Positions 42,937 to 52,455 of a DNA stretch of 64,000 nt are shown here, piece by piece (positions within the stretch are counted from its first letter, which is position 1; each line of letters opens with the position of its first letter). This DNA is from Clostridia bacterium (lineage in GTDB: Bacteria > Bacillota > Clostridia > Oscillospirales > CAG-272): assembly GCA_017467105.1 (NCBI GenBank), contig JAFTSU010000013.1:1-64000 (forward strand), in the 5' to 3' direction. The notes beneath the pieces are model-generated. The model searched no databases. It was given only the letters and a program-made list of their open reading frames with translations, and was not told the DNA's origin. A program made the position numbers and the translations under genes.

Positions 42937-43281
42937 ATGATATGTACACGGCAGGCGTATCAAGCAGCAAACACGGCAGAGCCGGCAAGGCTTGCCCGTG
43001 ATGAATATCCCCGTCTCTACAAGGCGGTGGAGAAGTTCGCTCCGGCATTCGAGCGACAGTGGTACACAGAGAACAAAACCGCAGGCTTCGACGTGCAGGA
43101 CATCTGTCTCGGAGGGCTTATGAGACGAATTGACTCCTGTCGCCGCCGTCTTACAGATTACCTTAGTGGTAAAGTAACTCTCATCGAGGAGCTTGAGTGT
43201 GAGCTCATACCTATGAGTAAAGCCAATATCCGAAGCACCGTACACAACTACATAGATATCGCAAGCGCAAATATCATCTGA
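42937..43281 (+). pseudogene. C-terminal fragment of a GH20-like hydrolase
   Basis: The first 97 codons (to about 43228) match the helical C-terminus of the GH20-like protein at 19373-20989: TRQAYQAANTAEPARLARDEYPRLYK, then TAGFDVQDICLGGLMRRIDSCRRRLTDYLSGKV against FGFDLQDIRIGGVIQRVKSCRARLIDYIEGRI. The catalytic barrel is absent, and beyond 43228 the similarity stops. On the opposite strand 43228-43440 has a frame (SRYTQSVFSFYSFLIYRSRFGEKSFRELLSD) that may be another gene remnant. There is no promoter or ribosome site, so this is a relic of a second hydrolase. Confidence 0.7.
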
Positions 43282-43446
43282 CAAAAGCTCGCGGAATGAC
43301 TTTTCGCCAAAACGGCTCCGATAGATCAAAAAGCTATAAAACGAAAATACCGATTGTGTGTAGCGCGATACTCCGTTAAAAGCATCGTGCTCTTGAAAGG
43401 ACAGTTTTATAAATTCGGCAGTCCGTGCGCCATCTACCAATAGAAT

Positions 43447-43493
43447 AGGACAGAGTACTTTAGGGTCTTCCCCATTATTCTCTGTCCTTTTTT
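43447..43493 (+). terminator. Terminator
   Basis: AGGACAGAG and CTCTGTCCT with six T, around a 24-base loop. It marks the end of a lost plus-strand gene. Confidence 0.7.
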
Positions 43494-43699
43494 ATTTACG
43501 TAGTATTGCAGCTGCAAGAATAATAATATTATGATTATTTCTTATCTGCAACGATAATTTCGGTAACGTCTTCTTTTCTGCAGCGTATAGAGCCGTCAAA
43601 AATAATAACGCATATCGGCGATATTACCGCGGAGATAGATACGACCGTAAGACTTCCGAACATTCCGTGAGGAAAAATCCTATATCTACGCATATAGAT

Positions 43700-43842
43700 A
43701 TGCCTCTGATCGCGCTGGACGATTTTGAAAGGTACGGCAAATGATGATGTGCGCTTTGCAGAACTCAACAAAATAGTAAAATCCAACAACGGTCTGTGGA
43801 GTGCCGACGCAGAAAAATATCTGTTAGAAAATTTTAAATAAG
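43700..43842 (+). pseudogene. C-terminal gene fragment with a frameshift
   Basis: Two frames join at about 43740: MPLIALDDFERYGK and then NDDVRFAELNKIVKSNNGLWSADAEKYLLENFK before TAA. Amino acid composition and the clean C-terminal end look like a real protein tail, but the frame is broken and the upstream part is gone. Family not recognised. The stretch 43850-43980 is gene-free. Confidence 0.4.
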
Positions 43843-43981
43843 ACACTGTCCGAAAAGCAAGACTTCTCCCGGCAACATTCCCGTCAGCTTCACCGAGGAA
43901 TCCTCTTAAAAAGGGAGTTACGCTTTCACTTATAGCTTGTCTATTTTCCTGACAAGCACTGCATTTGTGGATACAAAACGC

Positions 43982-44023
43982 AAAACACGGCATATCTCGC
44001 AAAAGATATGCCGTGTTTTTTAT
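43982..44023. terminator. Bidirectional terminator after the SGNH hydrolase gene
   Basis: AAACACGGCATATCT and AGATATGCCGTGTTTTTT are perfect arms; T-rich tails exist on both strands. It ends the minus-strand operon whose last gene stops at 44080. Confidence 0.85.
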
Positions 44024-44079
44024 AAAACCGTCCTCCGGAGTGACGCTCCATCCTCTCGGTATTTTGTTTTGACAGAATG

Positions 44080-44775
44080 TTAAGCCTCTATACCGAACGC
44101 TCCGCATATTAGTCCGTATATCACACGATATCCCTCGTCATTCGGATGAAGACCGTCATCGAGAAGCGAATCAAGCTCTATACCGTTTTCTCTGATATAA
44201 GACGAGAAAAGATCGTAAAGGCTCAAGAAGGCAAAGTCTGCGTTTTCGGAAGCGCGACTGTAGATCTCATTAATATCGTCCATATGTAATATGCGCCAGA
44301 AATCATCACTATCCTGCTCGTTTTTCGAAGATGCGGGAATGTTAGCGACGAGTACGTACTCCTTCCCCCGCTTAACGAATTTTTCATTAAGGAGAAGAAC
44401 GTTTTTATAAAACTCGCCACCGTACTCTTCTCTGCTCTTTTTCTCCCCCGTATGCTTATACTGATGGCGGTTATTAGTACCTATCGTGCAGAAAACCAAA
44501 TCGTCCTCATCAGCTACAAGCTTATCGAAATTTCTGATTACAAATTCTATATTGGTGCCTGTACAGCCGTTATTTGTGACGGAGCAGCCGTATTCCTTCT
44601 CTGTTTTTTCCTTAAACAGCTTTGCCCAGCAAAATCCGTCTGGATTTCTCCGAAAATTATCAGCTATAGGCTCTCCGTTCTGACAAAAGCCCGTGCCTCC
44701 AACTCCGTGAGTTATGGAATCTCCGAGCAATTTTATTTTCTTTCCTTTTATAGATACATTAACCTTATTATTCAT
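44080..44775 (-). CDS. SGNH/GDSL-type hydrolase (carbohydrate esterase-like)
   Basis: A 231-residue SGNH hydrolase without signal peptide. Block I is KLLGDSITHGVG (catalytic Ser, near residue 15), block III is CTIGTNNRHQY (Gly-Thr-Asn), and block V is DDGLHPNDEGYRVI (Asp and His). Such proteins remove acetyl or other acyl groups from sugars. I start it at ATG 44775 with AAAGGTGA upstream, 22 bases after the SDR stop; the ATG at 44808 would overlap that gene. Likely deacylates imported glycan pieces (inference). Confidence 0.85.
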   Translation of the reverse strand: MNNKVNVSIKGKKIKLLGDSITHGVGGTGFCQNGEPIADNFRRNPDGFCWAKLFKEKTEKEYGCSVTNNGCTGTNIEFVIRNFDKLVADEDDLVFCTIGTNNRHQYKHTGEKKSREEYGGEFYKNVLLLNEKFVKRGKEYVLVANIPASSKNEQDSDDFWRILHMDDINEIYSRASENADFAFLSLYDLFSSYIRENGIELDSLLDDGLHPNDEGYRVIYGLICGAFGIEA

Positions 44776-44797
44776 ATTTTCACCTTTTTTGTAAACT

Positions 44798-45511
44798 TCA
44801 ATTGTCATTTAATGCCCAATTGTGATCTCCGTGATATATCATCAATTTGGTCATTCCGCCGTCTATGCAAATATTTTCTCCGATAATAAAGCCTGCCATA
44901 TCAGAGCACAAATACATAACTGCATTCGCGATGTCCTCAGGCTTGCCTACCCTGCCCGCAGGATGCTGTGCGGCATCAGAGCCGGCGTACTCCGCACCCG
45001 TCGTATCTATCCAACCCGGAGATATCGAATTAACTCTGACCCTCCCCGCCAGGCTCACAGAAAGAGCGTGAGTGAGAGCGGATATACCGCCCTTTGCCGC
45101 AGTATAGCTCTCCGTCTGCGGTTGGCTCATTCTGTCGCGCGACGAGGATATATTTACTATAGAGCCGCCCTCTCTGAAATAAGGTGAAAACAGCTTAGTG
45201 AGGTAAAACGGTGCGGTCACGCCAACTCTCTGCGCATACTCGAAGTCCTCGTAGCTACCCTCAGAAATTCCCACAGATTTCGGCGCGGCGTTGTTGATAA
45301 GATAATCCACTCCGCCATAGTCCTCTATGACCTTGCTTGCAAATTTTTCAAGAGTCGCTTTATCTGAAATATCTCCGACGAAATACCCGTTCTCCAAAAG
45401 GTCTATAACGCATACTGCGGCGCCCGCCGCGAGAAAGCTATCGGCAATACACTTGCCTATTCCTCTCGCTCCGCCCGTTATAACGCATACCTTTCCTTTA
45501 AAACCAAACAT
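44798..45511 (-). CDS. Short-chain dehydrogenase/reductase
   Basis: A 237-residue SDR: TGGARGIGKCIA (NAD(P) site, residues 12-23), NNAAPKS, catalytic SSS...SYTAAKGG (Ser, Tyr, Lys near residues 125-145) and the ISPGWIDT loop. The C-terminus FIIGENICIDGGMTKLMIY is standard. GGAG precedes the ATG. It probably oxidises or reduces a sugar or sugar acid in the same catabolic operon. Confidence 0.9.
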   Translation of the reverse strand: MFGFKGKVCVITGGARGIGKCIADSFLAAGAAVCVIDLLENGYFVGDISDKATLEKFASKVIEDYGGVDYLINNAAPKSVGISEGSYEDFEYAQRVGVTAPFYLTKLFSPYFREGGSIVNISSSRDRMSQPQTESYTAAKGGISALTHALSVSLAGRVRVNSISPGWIDTTGAEYAGSDAAQHPAGRVGKPEDIANAVMYLCSDMAGFIIGENICIDGGMTKLMIYHGDHNWALNDN

Positions 45512-45566
45512 ATTATTCTCCTTTCTTTTTCTACGCCGCCTCCACCCGATATGAGTCTAAAAAGCC

Positions 45567-45880
45567 TTAATTTTGATCTCCGAAAAGATAACCGCTCGGC
45601 TTATGGATTTATCCTCACCGCACGGCGCAGCATCACACGTAACCTCACTCGTGCCGTCGGCAAAGCTCCGCCTCACAAGATTCGCACACAGCCTTGGAGA
45701 TGAAAGGCGTTTGCGAGCTCTCCCTCGTCACAAGCTCTATTCCCAAAAGACCCTCAATACCCGAAAGCTCCATTCCGGCGCGGTCGTTATGCCAAAGCCG
45801 CTTTCGCTTATCGCACCGTGTGCGTAAACGCGGCAGGTCCTCTTGTCGAAAGCCAAGGCATTCGCAAAGCTTAAATTTTC
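45567..45880 (-). pseudogene. Decayed gene end with several frameshifts
   Basis: The minus strand shows three coding-like stretches in different frames: ANALAFDKRTCRVYAHGAISESGFG, then GMELSGIEGLLGIELVTRESSQTPFISKAVCES, then CANLVRRSFADGTSEVTCDAAPCGEDKSISRAVIFSEIKI before TAA. They follow in order on the same strand as the flanking operon genes, so a gene between the DUF4838 and SDR genes has decayed. The family is not recognisable. The rest of 45881-46029 is gene-free. Confidence 0.45.
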
Positions 45881-46029
45881 ATAAATCCACTACGGTTAAT
45901 AAATCTTGCAGTTTTTCATATTTTCTACGTCACAGCGCAGCTTCTACGCTTCTGACGCGCCGCTTTTCATTTAACGGAATTTACCAAGATGTAGATTTTG
46001 ATCCGAGGCTTAAATTATAAGTGCCAAGC

Positions 46030-47985
46030 TTATATCTCTGTCGCGTTCGCAGCGCCCGTCTTATCCTTCACCAACGGTGCTTCCAACTTTATGAAGAACA
46101 GGAAATTGTCAAAATATCTGCGAAGCTCATATTCAAGTCTGCCAAAGCGATCTCTCCACTCGTTATATATTCGCTCTGCTTCATCATCGTTTCCTACAGC
46201 CTTCTCTATTATGGCACGTGCATAGTAATCGGTAAAATCAAGATATTTTTCAATCAGCCTTACCGACACCGTCCTGATTCTGAAATCGGAATTATAATAG
46301 CTTTTTATAAGCTTATGTCCCTTATCTCTGATACCGGGAATTATAGCCTTTAATTTAGCCGAATAATCGGGATTATAATATGGCGATATATCAGATTCTC
46401 CTGCATCAGCCGCGATAATATAATCAAAATCGAACGTATCAGACAGCTCGGACATAAGAGCGTAAAATTCACACGCCCCCTCACCAAATGCACATTCGTA
46501 GTATTCCTTCGCTATTTCATCAGCGGTAAGTGACGTGTCGTACAGCGTTCTTGCGTAGGTGTAGAATGGCAAGCCGGTCGGGAAGAATGAGCGCTGCGAG
46601 CCGTCCTCTACGATACCGTTTACGCCACGCCTCTTATACTCCTTAACGTCCTCGTTTATGCGACGGGAAAATCCGATACCCGCCATATCTCTGTACTGAT
46701 GATGCCAAAAATGATACTCGTAGGAGAATGCCGTACCGCTCCATATTTTCTGCCACTCGGAAAAATACGCAAAGTATTCATCAAGAGTCTTTGGATATTC
46801 AAGACGGTTTCTCTCATACGGCACCGTTTTAGGCACGTAGGAAGGATCGGTAGTATAGGAGTAGCTCCTGGTGATAGGTGCCAAAAGTATAGAAAATCTT
46901 TCGGGATTATCTATTCTCTCCGTTAAGGGCGGCCAGGTAGTATCCGTGTAGACTATAAATACTATTCTCGTTTTCAGTGAGCGCGCGGTAAGAGCTCTGT
47001 CAAGCTCGTTCATAGCCATCATATAGAAATCAGACGGAGTCTTCCTTCTGCACTCGTCACACTCGCAATGGTTATTCACACCGTCAGAAAGCCATACGTG
47101 CAGATAATCAATATTCAAGTGACGCTCCGCATAATCCGTAATGTAATTTACAAACATCCGTCTTGCATCGGGATTTGACATACAGAAGTTTGTATTCATC
47201 GGCTGATCGCGCCACAGCTTCCTCTCTCCATCAAAGAGCGCAAGATACTTTTTAGACTCCTCCGGGACGAGCGACGGATCTATTGAATCCCACGCGCAAT
47301 TAGCTGGAACGCCAAATGCCTCCACCGTCCAGCCGTGTCCTATATCGTGAAATTGTAAACCACGCTTTGCAATTTCCGCCTCGCATTGTCTTTTCCATTG
47401 AATTATCTGTTTTTCGGAAAGAGGCTCCGGAGAGAGCGTTGGATTGTACGGATGGCTGTAATAGCGGTCGTAGTATGCCACGGGTACTCGAAACTCAAGC
47501 ATATATACGTTCATACCCACCTTGGGCATAAAATCTATCGTTTCCATCATACATTCCTGATATTCCGCGCCCTCATTGCACCAGCCTCTATAGCGGCAGG
47601 ACGGTGCGTGGCGGTACATTACCGGTTTTATATTCTGCATAGGTATAAACTCGCCGTCAACACCGGGGAAAAGCCATCGACAGCCGTTCCGTCTCAAATA
47701 TTCGTAGACGGAAAGAAGCACTGATCTCGGATTATCTCCGGCGATTATTCCGCCATCAGAGTCGCAGTCCATATACAAAATATCGTCAAGCTCGGTATCG
47801 GAGACGTCCGACGTATCAAGTCCAAAATCCTCCATAAGACCAAGACGGAAGCCGTCGGTTGCCTTTGGGTTATAGGCGATCTTTATATCTCCACCTTCGG
47901 GCATCATCATTCGTAGGTATTTTTTCAGCTCCTCTGCCGCGTAGTCTACTACGGTATCAGAGGTTATCTTGTTTATACGTAGCAT
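46030..47985 (-). CDS. DUF4838 domain protein, GH20-like N-terminal domain, probable glycosidase
   Basis: A 651-residue protein without signal peptide. Residues 1-110 are a GH20b/GH67-N-like domain that ends in YLRRNGCRWLFPGVDGEFIP. Residues 150-420 match DUF4838, with HVWLSDGVNNHCECDECRRKTPSDFYM (a Cys cluster typical of the family) and FIVYTDTTWPP. DUF4838 proteins occur in polysaccharide utilisation loci and are thought to be glycosidases, possibly acting on uronic acid-containing sugars. AAGGAAAAG-type site before the ATG. It sits between GH2 and SDR genes on the same strand. Confidence 0.82.
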   Translation of the reverse strand: MLRINKITSDTVVDYAAEELKKYLRMMMPEGGDIKIAYNPKATDGFRLGLMEDFGLDTSDVSDTELDDILYMDCDSDGGIIAGDNPRSVLLSVYEYLRRNGCRWLFPGVDGEFIPMQNIKPVMYRHAPSCRYRGWCNEGAEYQECMMETIDFMPKVGMNVYMLEFRVPVAYYDRYYSHPYNPTLSPEPLSEKQIIQWKRQCEAEIAKRGLQFHDIGHGWTVEAFGVPANCAWDSIDPSLVPEESKKYLALFDGERKLWRDQPMNTNFCMSNPDARRMFVNYITDYAERHLNIDYLHVWLSDGVNNHCECDECRRKTPSDFYMMAMNELDRALTARSLKTRIVFIVYTDTTWPPLTERIDNPERFSILLAPITRSYSYTTDPSYVPKTVPYERNRLEYPKTLDEYFAYFSEWQKIWSGTAFSYEYHFWHHQYRDMAGIGFSRRINEDVKEYKRRGVNGIVEDGSQRSFFPTGLPFYTYARTLYDTSLTADEIAKEYYECAFGEGACEFYALMSELSDTFDFDYIIAADAGESDISPYYNPDYSAKLKAIIPGIRDKGHKLIKSYYNSDFRIRTVSVRLIEKYLDFTDYYARAIIEKAVGNDDEAERIYNEWRDRFGRLEYELRRYFDNFLFFIKLEAPLVKDKTGAANATEI

Positions 47986-48241
47986 AATCCTTACTTTTCC
48001 TTTCCATATTGAAGAGGTGGGTATTCTGTCATTGCACGCCGATCAACTCGCAAGGTGATGGTGTCCGCAGTTAAAACACTGCAGCACAAAGCCTGCGCCG
48101 GCAAATTTTCAAACCTTGTGATTTGCGAACAAACCTAATTATGCAAAAACGGTATTACCTGCCATAACGGAGCAATAATTAAATTTTCCGTCGCCGATCA
48201 GAGTAATGCCGTTTTTGATTTTAATCAATTCATGGTTTTAA

Positions 48242-50986
48242 TCAGTTCATAGTTATATCGTTTTTATTCTGAGCGGCGTTCTCATTGCCGGCGCCCTCAA
48301 TGCTCTCGGTGCTTGCGAGCTGATAAAGCTCGGACTCAGTCAGCGTTTGCTCCGGCTCGAACGCGTCGCTTGCTACGTACTCGCGGAGCCTTGATCTGAG
48401 CCATACTGACGCAGGATCGCCGCCGTCAAGATTAAGAGTACATACGAGAAGCTTGCCCTTGCCGATACCGTACTCGAAGAGCATCGCCTCCCTGTGCGCG
48501 TTTTTGTAGCTCGTGGCAATATCTATGATCGGCTTGTGGGGTCTGCCCTTGATATCGAGGATAGCCGCTCTGGAGTTAAGCATATTAGCGAACGCCATAT
48601 TGCACCATCCGTCATGTGGGAAGCTCTCCATAAGCGGATGATCTGAGATAACTGTTGCAAGATGTCCGTTGGTCCTGCCCGCTATAGACAGCTGGAAGCG
48701 TGTATCGGCATAAGCAAAGGGGCCCGTGCCGAGAAGCAGCACTCGCTCGCCGCGACGCATTTTGTCGATAAGCTCAGAGAGCTTGATATCGCTAAGCTCG
48801 CGGTATTGCGCTTTTTTCTCCCTTACTCTCGGGAAAACGTAGGTCTCCCATTCGTTTTCCGTATCGGTATTACCGCCGTGAAGAGATATTTCTATCTTCA
48901 TCCTTTCGGGCTTGGATACTGCCGGCAGCTTAAAGCTTATTGAATAAAGCTCCGTAAGTCCTCCCCACAGTATATCCTTCACCCTGATATCACGGCGCAG
49001 GATTACCTTACCGCAGAACGTGATCCTTATATTCAGCGTAGCGCTCTCGATCTTCTCTCCGTAGCTTGATAGCAGAACGGGAAGGTTGACTCTGTCACCC
49101 GAGGTGAAGCTGCGGTGAAGAGGAAGATCGCAAAGAAGGACCGTATCGCTGTTATAGCGCACAACGTTTTGGACACTCTCCCCAGCCTTCAGCTCGTAGA
49201 ACTCGTTCATCATTCCGACGCAATAGCCGAAGGTGTGCCAATGAGTGTCAATATCGCCGAGAAAATCGTATCCGGCGAAGGTGTCGGTGCGGCGCATAAG
49301 CTCAAAGCAATGCTTACGCAGCATCATCTGCCATCTGACAGAATTGCGGTAATAGAGATTTGCCCGATCCAATAGTCCCACATCGCGAAGATGATCCTTA
49401 ACGGAGGACATAAATCTGGTATCGCCTATCCGCGAGCCCTCGTATCTGTCCATAAGGCTAAGGTCAATGTAAGTGCCGTGTATGCATATCTCGTGGGAGA
49501 GAATGGGCTTTTTGTATATTGCGTTTCTCTTGTCAAGAGTTTCGTGATCTCCAAGGGACGAATCGTAGCTTGTGAGTCCGAGTGAATAGCTGTTATATAT
49601 ATCGCAGAACCGAGAGAGCTTATCAAGCCTTGTCGGATTATGCGGAAACGGCTCCTCTACCATATGATCGCCATAGCTGAAGTACTCGATGCCTCGCATC
49701 GCGGACATCGGGGAGAAAAGGGCGTCACTCTCGCCGTGAACGTACTCGGCAACCTTGGATAAATGATCAATATAATCCTCATCTATTACCATCTCGTTTC
49801 CCGACGAAAAGGCGCAAACGCTGGTGTACTGTCTACATTTGTTTACAATTTCCACCCATTCAGCATACGTTGTATTGTTTGGCGTTTCCACCTCTATGAT
49901 CATTCCCAGCTCGTCGGCAGCCTCCATATATTCGGGCATCGGGACGTAGGTGTGGAAGCGGATAGAGTTAAAACCAAGCTCCTTCAGCGTCCTTATCACG
50001 CGCCTGTAGTAGTTCTTGTCTCTGGTGGGATGAACGGTAATCGGGTGATAGCAATGCTCGCAGGTGCCTCTGAAATAATACGGCTCGCCGTTAAGATACA
50101 GCTTCGTTGCGCGAGCATCAAGCCTGCGTATACCGAACCTTCGCTCCAGCGTCTCGCCGACGGTGGAAACGGTGAGTTTGTATAGTTTTGGTGAGGACGG
50201 TGACCATTTCTCCATACCTAGGGAGGATAAGTGGATCTTGCTTTCCCCGATGGAAAGCGTATGGGAGCATATCTCTGTATCCCCGTCAAAGACCCTCACG
50301 GTCTTTTCGGCGCATTCCGCGCCGACCGCTATAACGGTAAAGCCGGAGCAATCTCCATCCACCCTGACACAAACGTCGCGCAGTCCGTCCGGGTGGAACC
50401 TCAGCTCAACGTCACCCCATATTCCGCCGGTGCATTCGTTTGCCGCGCGAGAGGTTAATCCCGACACGGGTCTGCCCTTATAGCCCTTCAGACGATTATT
50501 TGACACTACCAGAGCAATCTCGTTTCTTCCCGCGCTCAGAGTGCCGTCGGGTATATCCAGAGTAAATTCCGCAGAGTATCCCTCGTGCCGACCGAGATAG
50601 ACGCCGTTGATCCAAGCCGAGAGAGTATTCTGAACACCTCCAACGTAGAGAACGGGGTTTTTTCCAATGTCGCCAAGCGTAAATGTCCTCTTGTACAAAA
50701 AGCTTCCCACGGGGTTTGGCAGAGTCAGATCGGGACAGTAGCCCGCCTGCGGATACGTCTGCAGTGTGTAGGTGGGATTCCAGGAGAGCCTTGCGTGCAG
50801 GGGCGTTGTGCGAAATGTATCCAGCATATCCTCAAAATATCCGGGTACGCAAACCTCCACGGCGCTGCCCTTATCCCTGGCTACATTCTCAGAATCTATA
50901 TCCGGTATACTCTCGCTCTCGTATACCTCGGGACAGACGTAGTCTATCAGCCACTTTCCCGAAAGACTTATAATATTATCGCGCAT
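48242..50986 (-). CDS. GH2 family glycosidase (beta-galactosidase/glucuronidase type)
   Basis: A 914-residue cytoplasmic enzyme of glycoside hydrolase family 2. An N-terminal sugar-binding domain (GSFLYKRTFTLG, NTLSAWINGVYLGRHEGYSAEFTLDI), an Ig-like domain, and a TIM barrel (FGIRRLDARATKLYLNGEPYYFRGTCEHCYHP, LKELGFNSIRFHTYVPMPEYMEAADELGMIIEVE) are in order. The acid/base Glu lies in AFSSGNEMV near residue 400. A C-terminal region of 250 residues may be an extra module. I start at ATG 50986 with GGAGG 4-8 bases upstream. Substrate (galactoside or glucuronide) cannot be told. Confidence 0.88.
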   Translation of the reverse strand: MRDNIISLSGKWLIDYVCPEVYESESIPDIDSENVARDKGSAVEVCVPGYFEDMLDTFRTTPLHARLSWNPTYTLQTYPQAGYCPDLTLPNPVGSFLYKRTFTLGDIGKNPVLYVGGVQNTLSAWINGVYLGRHEGYSAEFTLDIPDGTLSAGRNEIALVVSNNRLKGYKGRPVSGLTSRAANECTGGIWGDVELRFHPDGLRDVCVRVDGDCSGFTVIAVGAECAEKTVRVFDGDTEICSHTLSIGESKIHLSSLGMEKWSPSSPKLYKLTVSTVGETLERRFGIRRLDARATKLYLNGEPYYFRGTCEHCYHPITVHPTRDKNYYRRVIRTLKELGFNSIRFHTYVPMPEYMEAADELGMIIEVETPNNTTYAEWVEIVNKCRQYTSVCAFSSGNEMVIDEDYIDHLSKVAEYVHGESDALFSPMSAMRGIEYFSYGDHMVEEPFPHNPTRLDKLSRFCDIYNSYSLGLTSYDSSLGDHETLDKRNAIYKKPILSHEICIHGTYIDLSLMDRYEGSRIGDTRFMSSVKDHLRDVGLLDRANLYYRNSVRWQMMLRKHCFELMRRTDTFAGYDFLGDIDTHWHTFGYCVGMMNEFYELKAGESVQNVVRYNSDTVLLCDLPLHRSFTSGDRVNLPVLLSSYGEKIESATLNIRITFCGKVILRRDIRVKDILWGGLTELYSISFKLPAVSKPERMKIEISLHGGNTDTENEWETYVFPRVREKKAQYRELSDIKLSELIDKMRRGERVLLLGTGPFAYADTRFQLSIAGRTNGHLATVISDHPLMESFPHDGWCNMAFANMLNSRAAILDIKGRPHKPIIDIATSYKNAHREAMLFEYGIGKGKLLVCTLNLDGGDPASVWLRSRLREYVASDAFEPEQTLTESELYQLASTESIEGAGNENAAQNKNDITMN

Positions 50987-51042
50987 TTTTACCTCCATAT
51001 CGGCTTGAAAAGCTATTTGCCGAACCTTTACCGACTTAGGAA

Positions 51043-52416
51043 TTATATATTACCCTTCCTTACCGGTTTTCTGTTATCCATAATGTTCTTGAAGAGAGCG
51101 CTCTCGTACTCGCCGTAAAGAGGAACTCCGTCCTTTTCATCAACACCGAGAACACAGCTGATCACCCAGACCATAGAATTGGTGCCGAGAACTGCGGCAT
51201 CCATATCTCCCTCCACCGTCTTGGGCACTCCGCAGGGTGATCCCTGCATAGTCCAGGTTGCGTAATCCTGAAGATAAGAGAAGGAGCCGTCCGGCTTTTT
51301 GAATTTGGCGGTCTTTTCCTTAGTGATCCTTATAGCCTCGGGCGCGATCTCAAGGAATTGACGTCTCAGCTTGCTTGCAAGAAGGGGAGAATGGAACTGC
51401 TTGATGTTATCAAGCACATGTCTGAGAGATACCCAAGGGTTCCACACGGTTACAACGGTTTCGGGATTCTCGGGGCTCATTATTGCGTCAACGGCACTCT
51501 TCAGCACCTTTTCGGGATTAGGTACCGGCTTATTCATCGCGGAATAGGTGCACACAATCTTCATTACACCGTTCGCGGCGTAGTAGTCGCACACGTCGCT
51601 CCATATGCCGTTATCCTCGTGCTGATGAGCGTTAAGAAATTCATAGAGGGTCTCAACGTACTCGGGACCTCTGGCCTTCAGCTGAGTCAGCTGCTCTCCA
51701 AGCACGCTTCCGACGTGATAGCTACGATGATCTATATCGAGAGTGGCAAGATACTCGCGAAAGGCATCCAGGGTCTTCATATTGTCGGGTATGTAAACGT
51801 TTCCCACATCCTCGCCGGATACGTCGGCTATTGTAGGATACTTCGGCTTTCTGCCATAGCGCTCAAGAAGTATCAGGGCTCGGTTATAATCTCTGCCGCG
51901 TCTGCCAATGCCTATATCCTTACCCCATTGAGGATGATAGAAGTATCCGTCGGGATCCTGGAGGTTCTCTACGAACTTCATCATTTTCTCCCCATACTCC
52001 TTGCCGAAGAACTCGTTTACGTGCTCCTCGTCGGTGATACCGCAGCTCTCCACAAAATCAAATATGGAATTCATCGCCTCAACCACGGGCAAAAAGCCAA
52101 CGTTATCTCTGGCGGAGTGAGTATAATGGAAGCCTGCGCTTCCGCAGAGCGGATGATGCTCGCAGACCGACTTACCGTACAGCTCGTTACAAACGCAGAT
52201 ATCCGGGTCGAAGAGGTTAGCCATCCACTTGATGAGCCTATCATCGTACAGCTCGTAAAGGGACTTGAACGCCTCGGTGATCTCGTGGGCGTTATGCTCA
52301 ATGAGAGCCTCGAACCGTTCCCACTGCTTTTTCTTGGTTTCCATGTCCCGCGCCTTAAGCTCTGCCACAAGGGCATCGGGAAGCGTATGCTCTACGTTAC
52401 CGATAAACTTTTCCAT
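51043..52416 (-). CDS. Uncharacterised alpha-helical barrel-like protein
   Basis: A 457-residue cytoplasmic protein of unknown family. It is helical throughout with short repeated helix pairs, Trp and Tyr-rich loops (QDPDGYFYHPQWG, QHEDNGIWSDVCDYY, GSFSYLQDYATWTMQGSPCG) spaced like an (alpha/alpha)6 toroid, the fold of many glycoside lyases and hydrolases. ATG 52416 with AAAGGA upstream. Between a PHP protein and a GH2 enzyme on one strand, it probably acts on a sugar (inference). Confidence 0.7.
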   Translation of the reverse strand: MEKFIGNVEHTLPDALVAELKARDMETKKKQWERFEALIEHNAHEITEAFKSLYELYDDRLIKWMANLFDPDICVCNELYGKSVCEHHPLCGSAGFHYTHSARDNVGFLPVVEAMNSIFDFVESCGITDEEHVNEFFGKEYGEKMMKFVENLQDPDGYFYHPQWGKDIGIGRRGRDYNRALILLERYGRKPKYPTIADVSGEDVGNVYIPDNMKTLDAFREYLATLDIDHRSYHVGSVLGEQLTQLKARGPEYVETLYEFLNAHQHEDNGIWSDVCDYYAANGVMKIVCTYSAMNKPVPNPEKVLKSAVDAIMSPENPETVVTVWNPWVSLRHVLDNIKQFHSPLLASKLRRQFLEIAPEAIRITKEKTAKFKKPDGSFSYLQDYATWTMQGSPCGVPKTVEGDMDAAVLGTNSMVWVISCVLGVDEKDGVPLYGEYESALFKNIMDNRKPVRKGNI

Positions 52417-52455
52417 TTTTAGTTCCTTTCCGAAAAACGATTTCTCCAAGGTATA

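Noticed and set aside
43535..44107. 190-residue minus-strand ORF
   Set aside because: It lies over the plus-strand gene fragment and a bidirectional terminator, and has no ribosome site; likely chance.
44543..46353. Plus-strand ORFs over the SDR, SGNH and DUF4838 genes
   Set aside because: They mirror well-supported minus-strand genes; composition is shadow-like.
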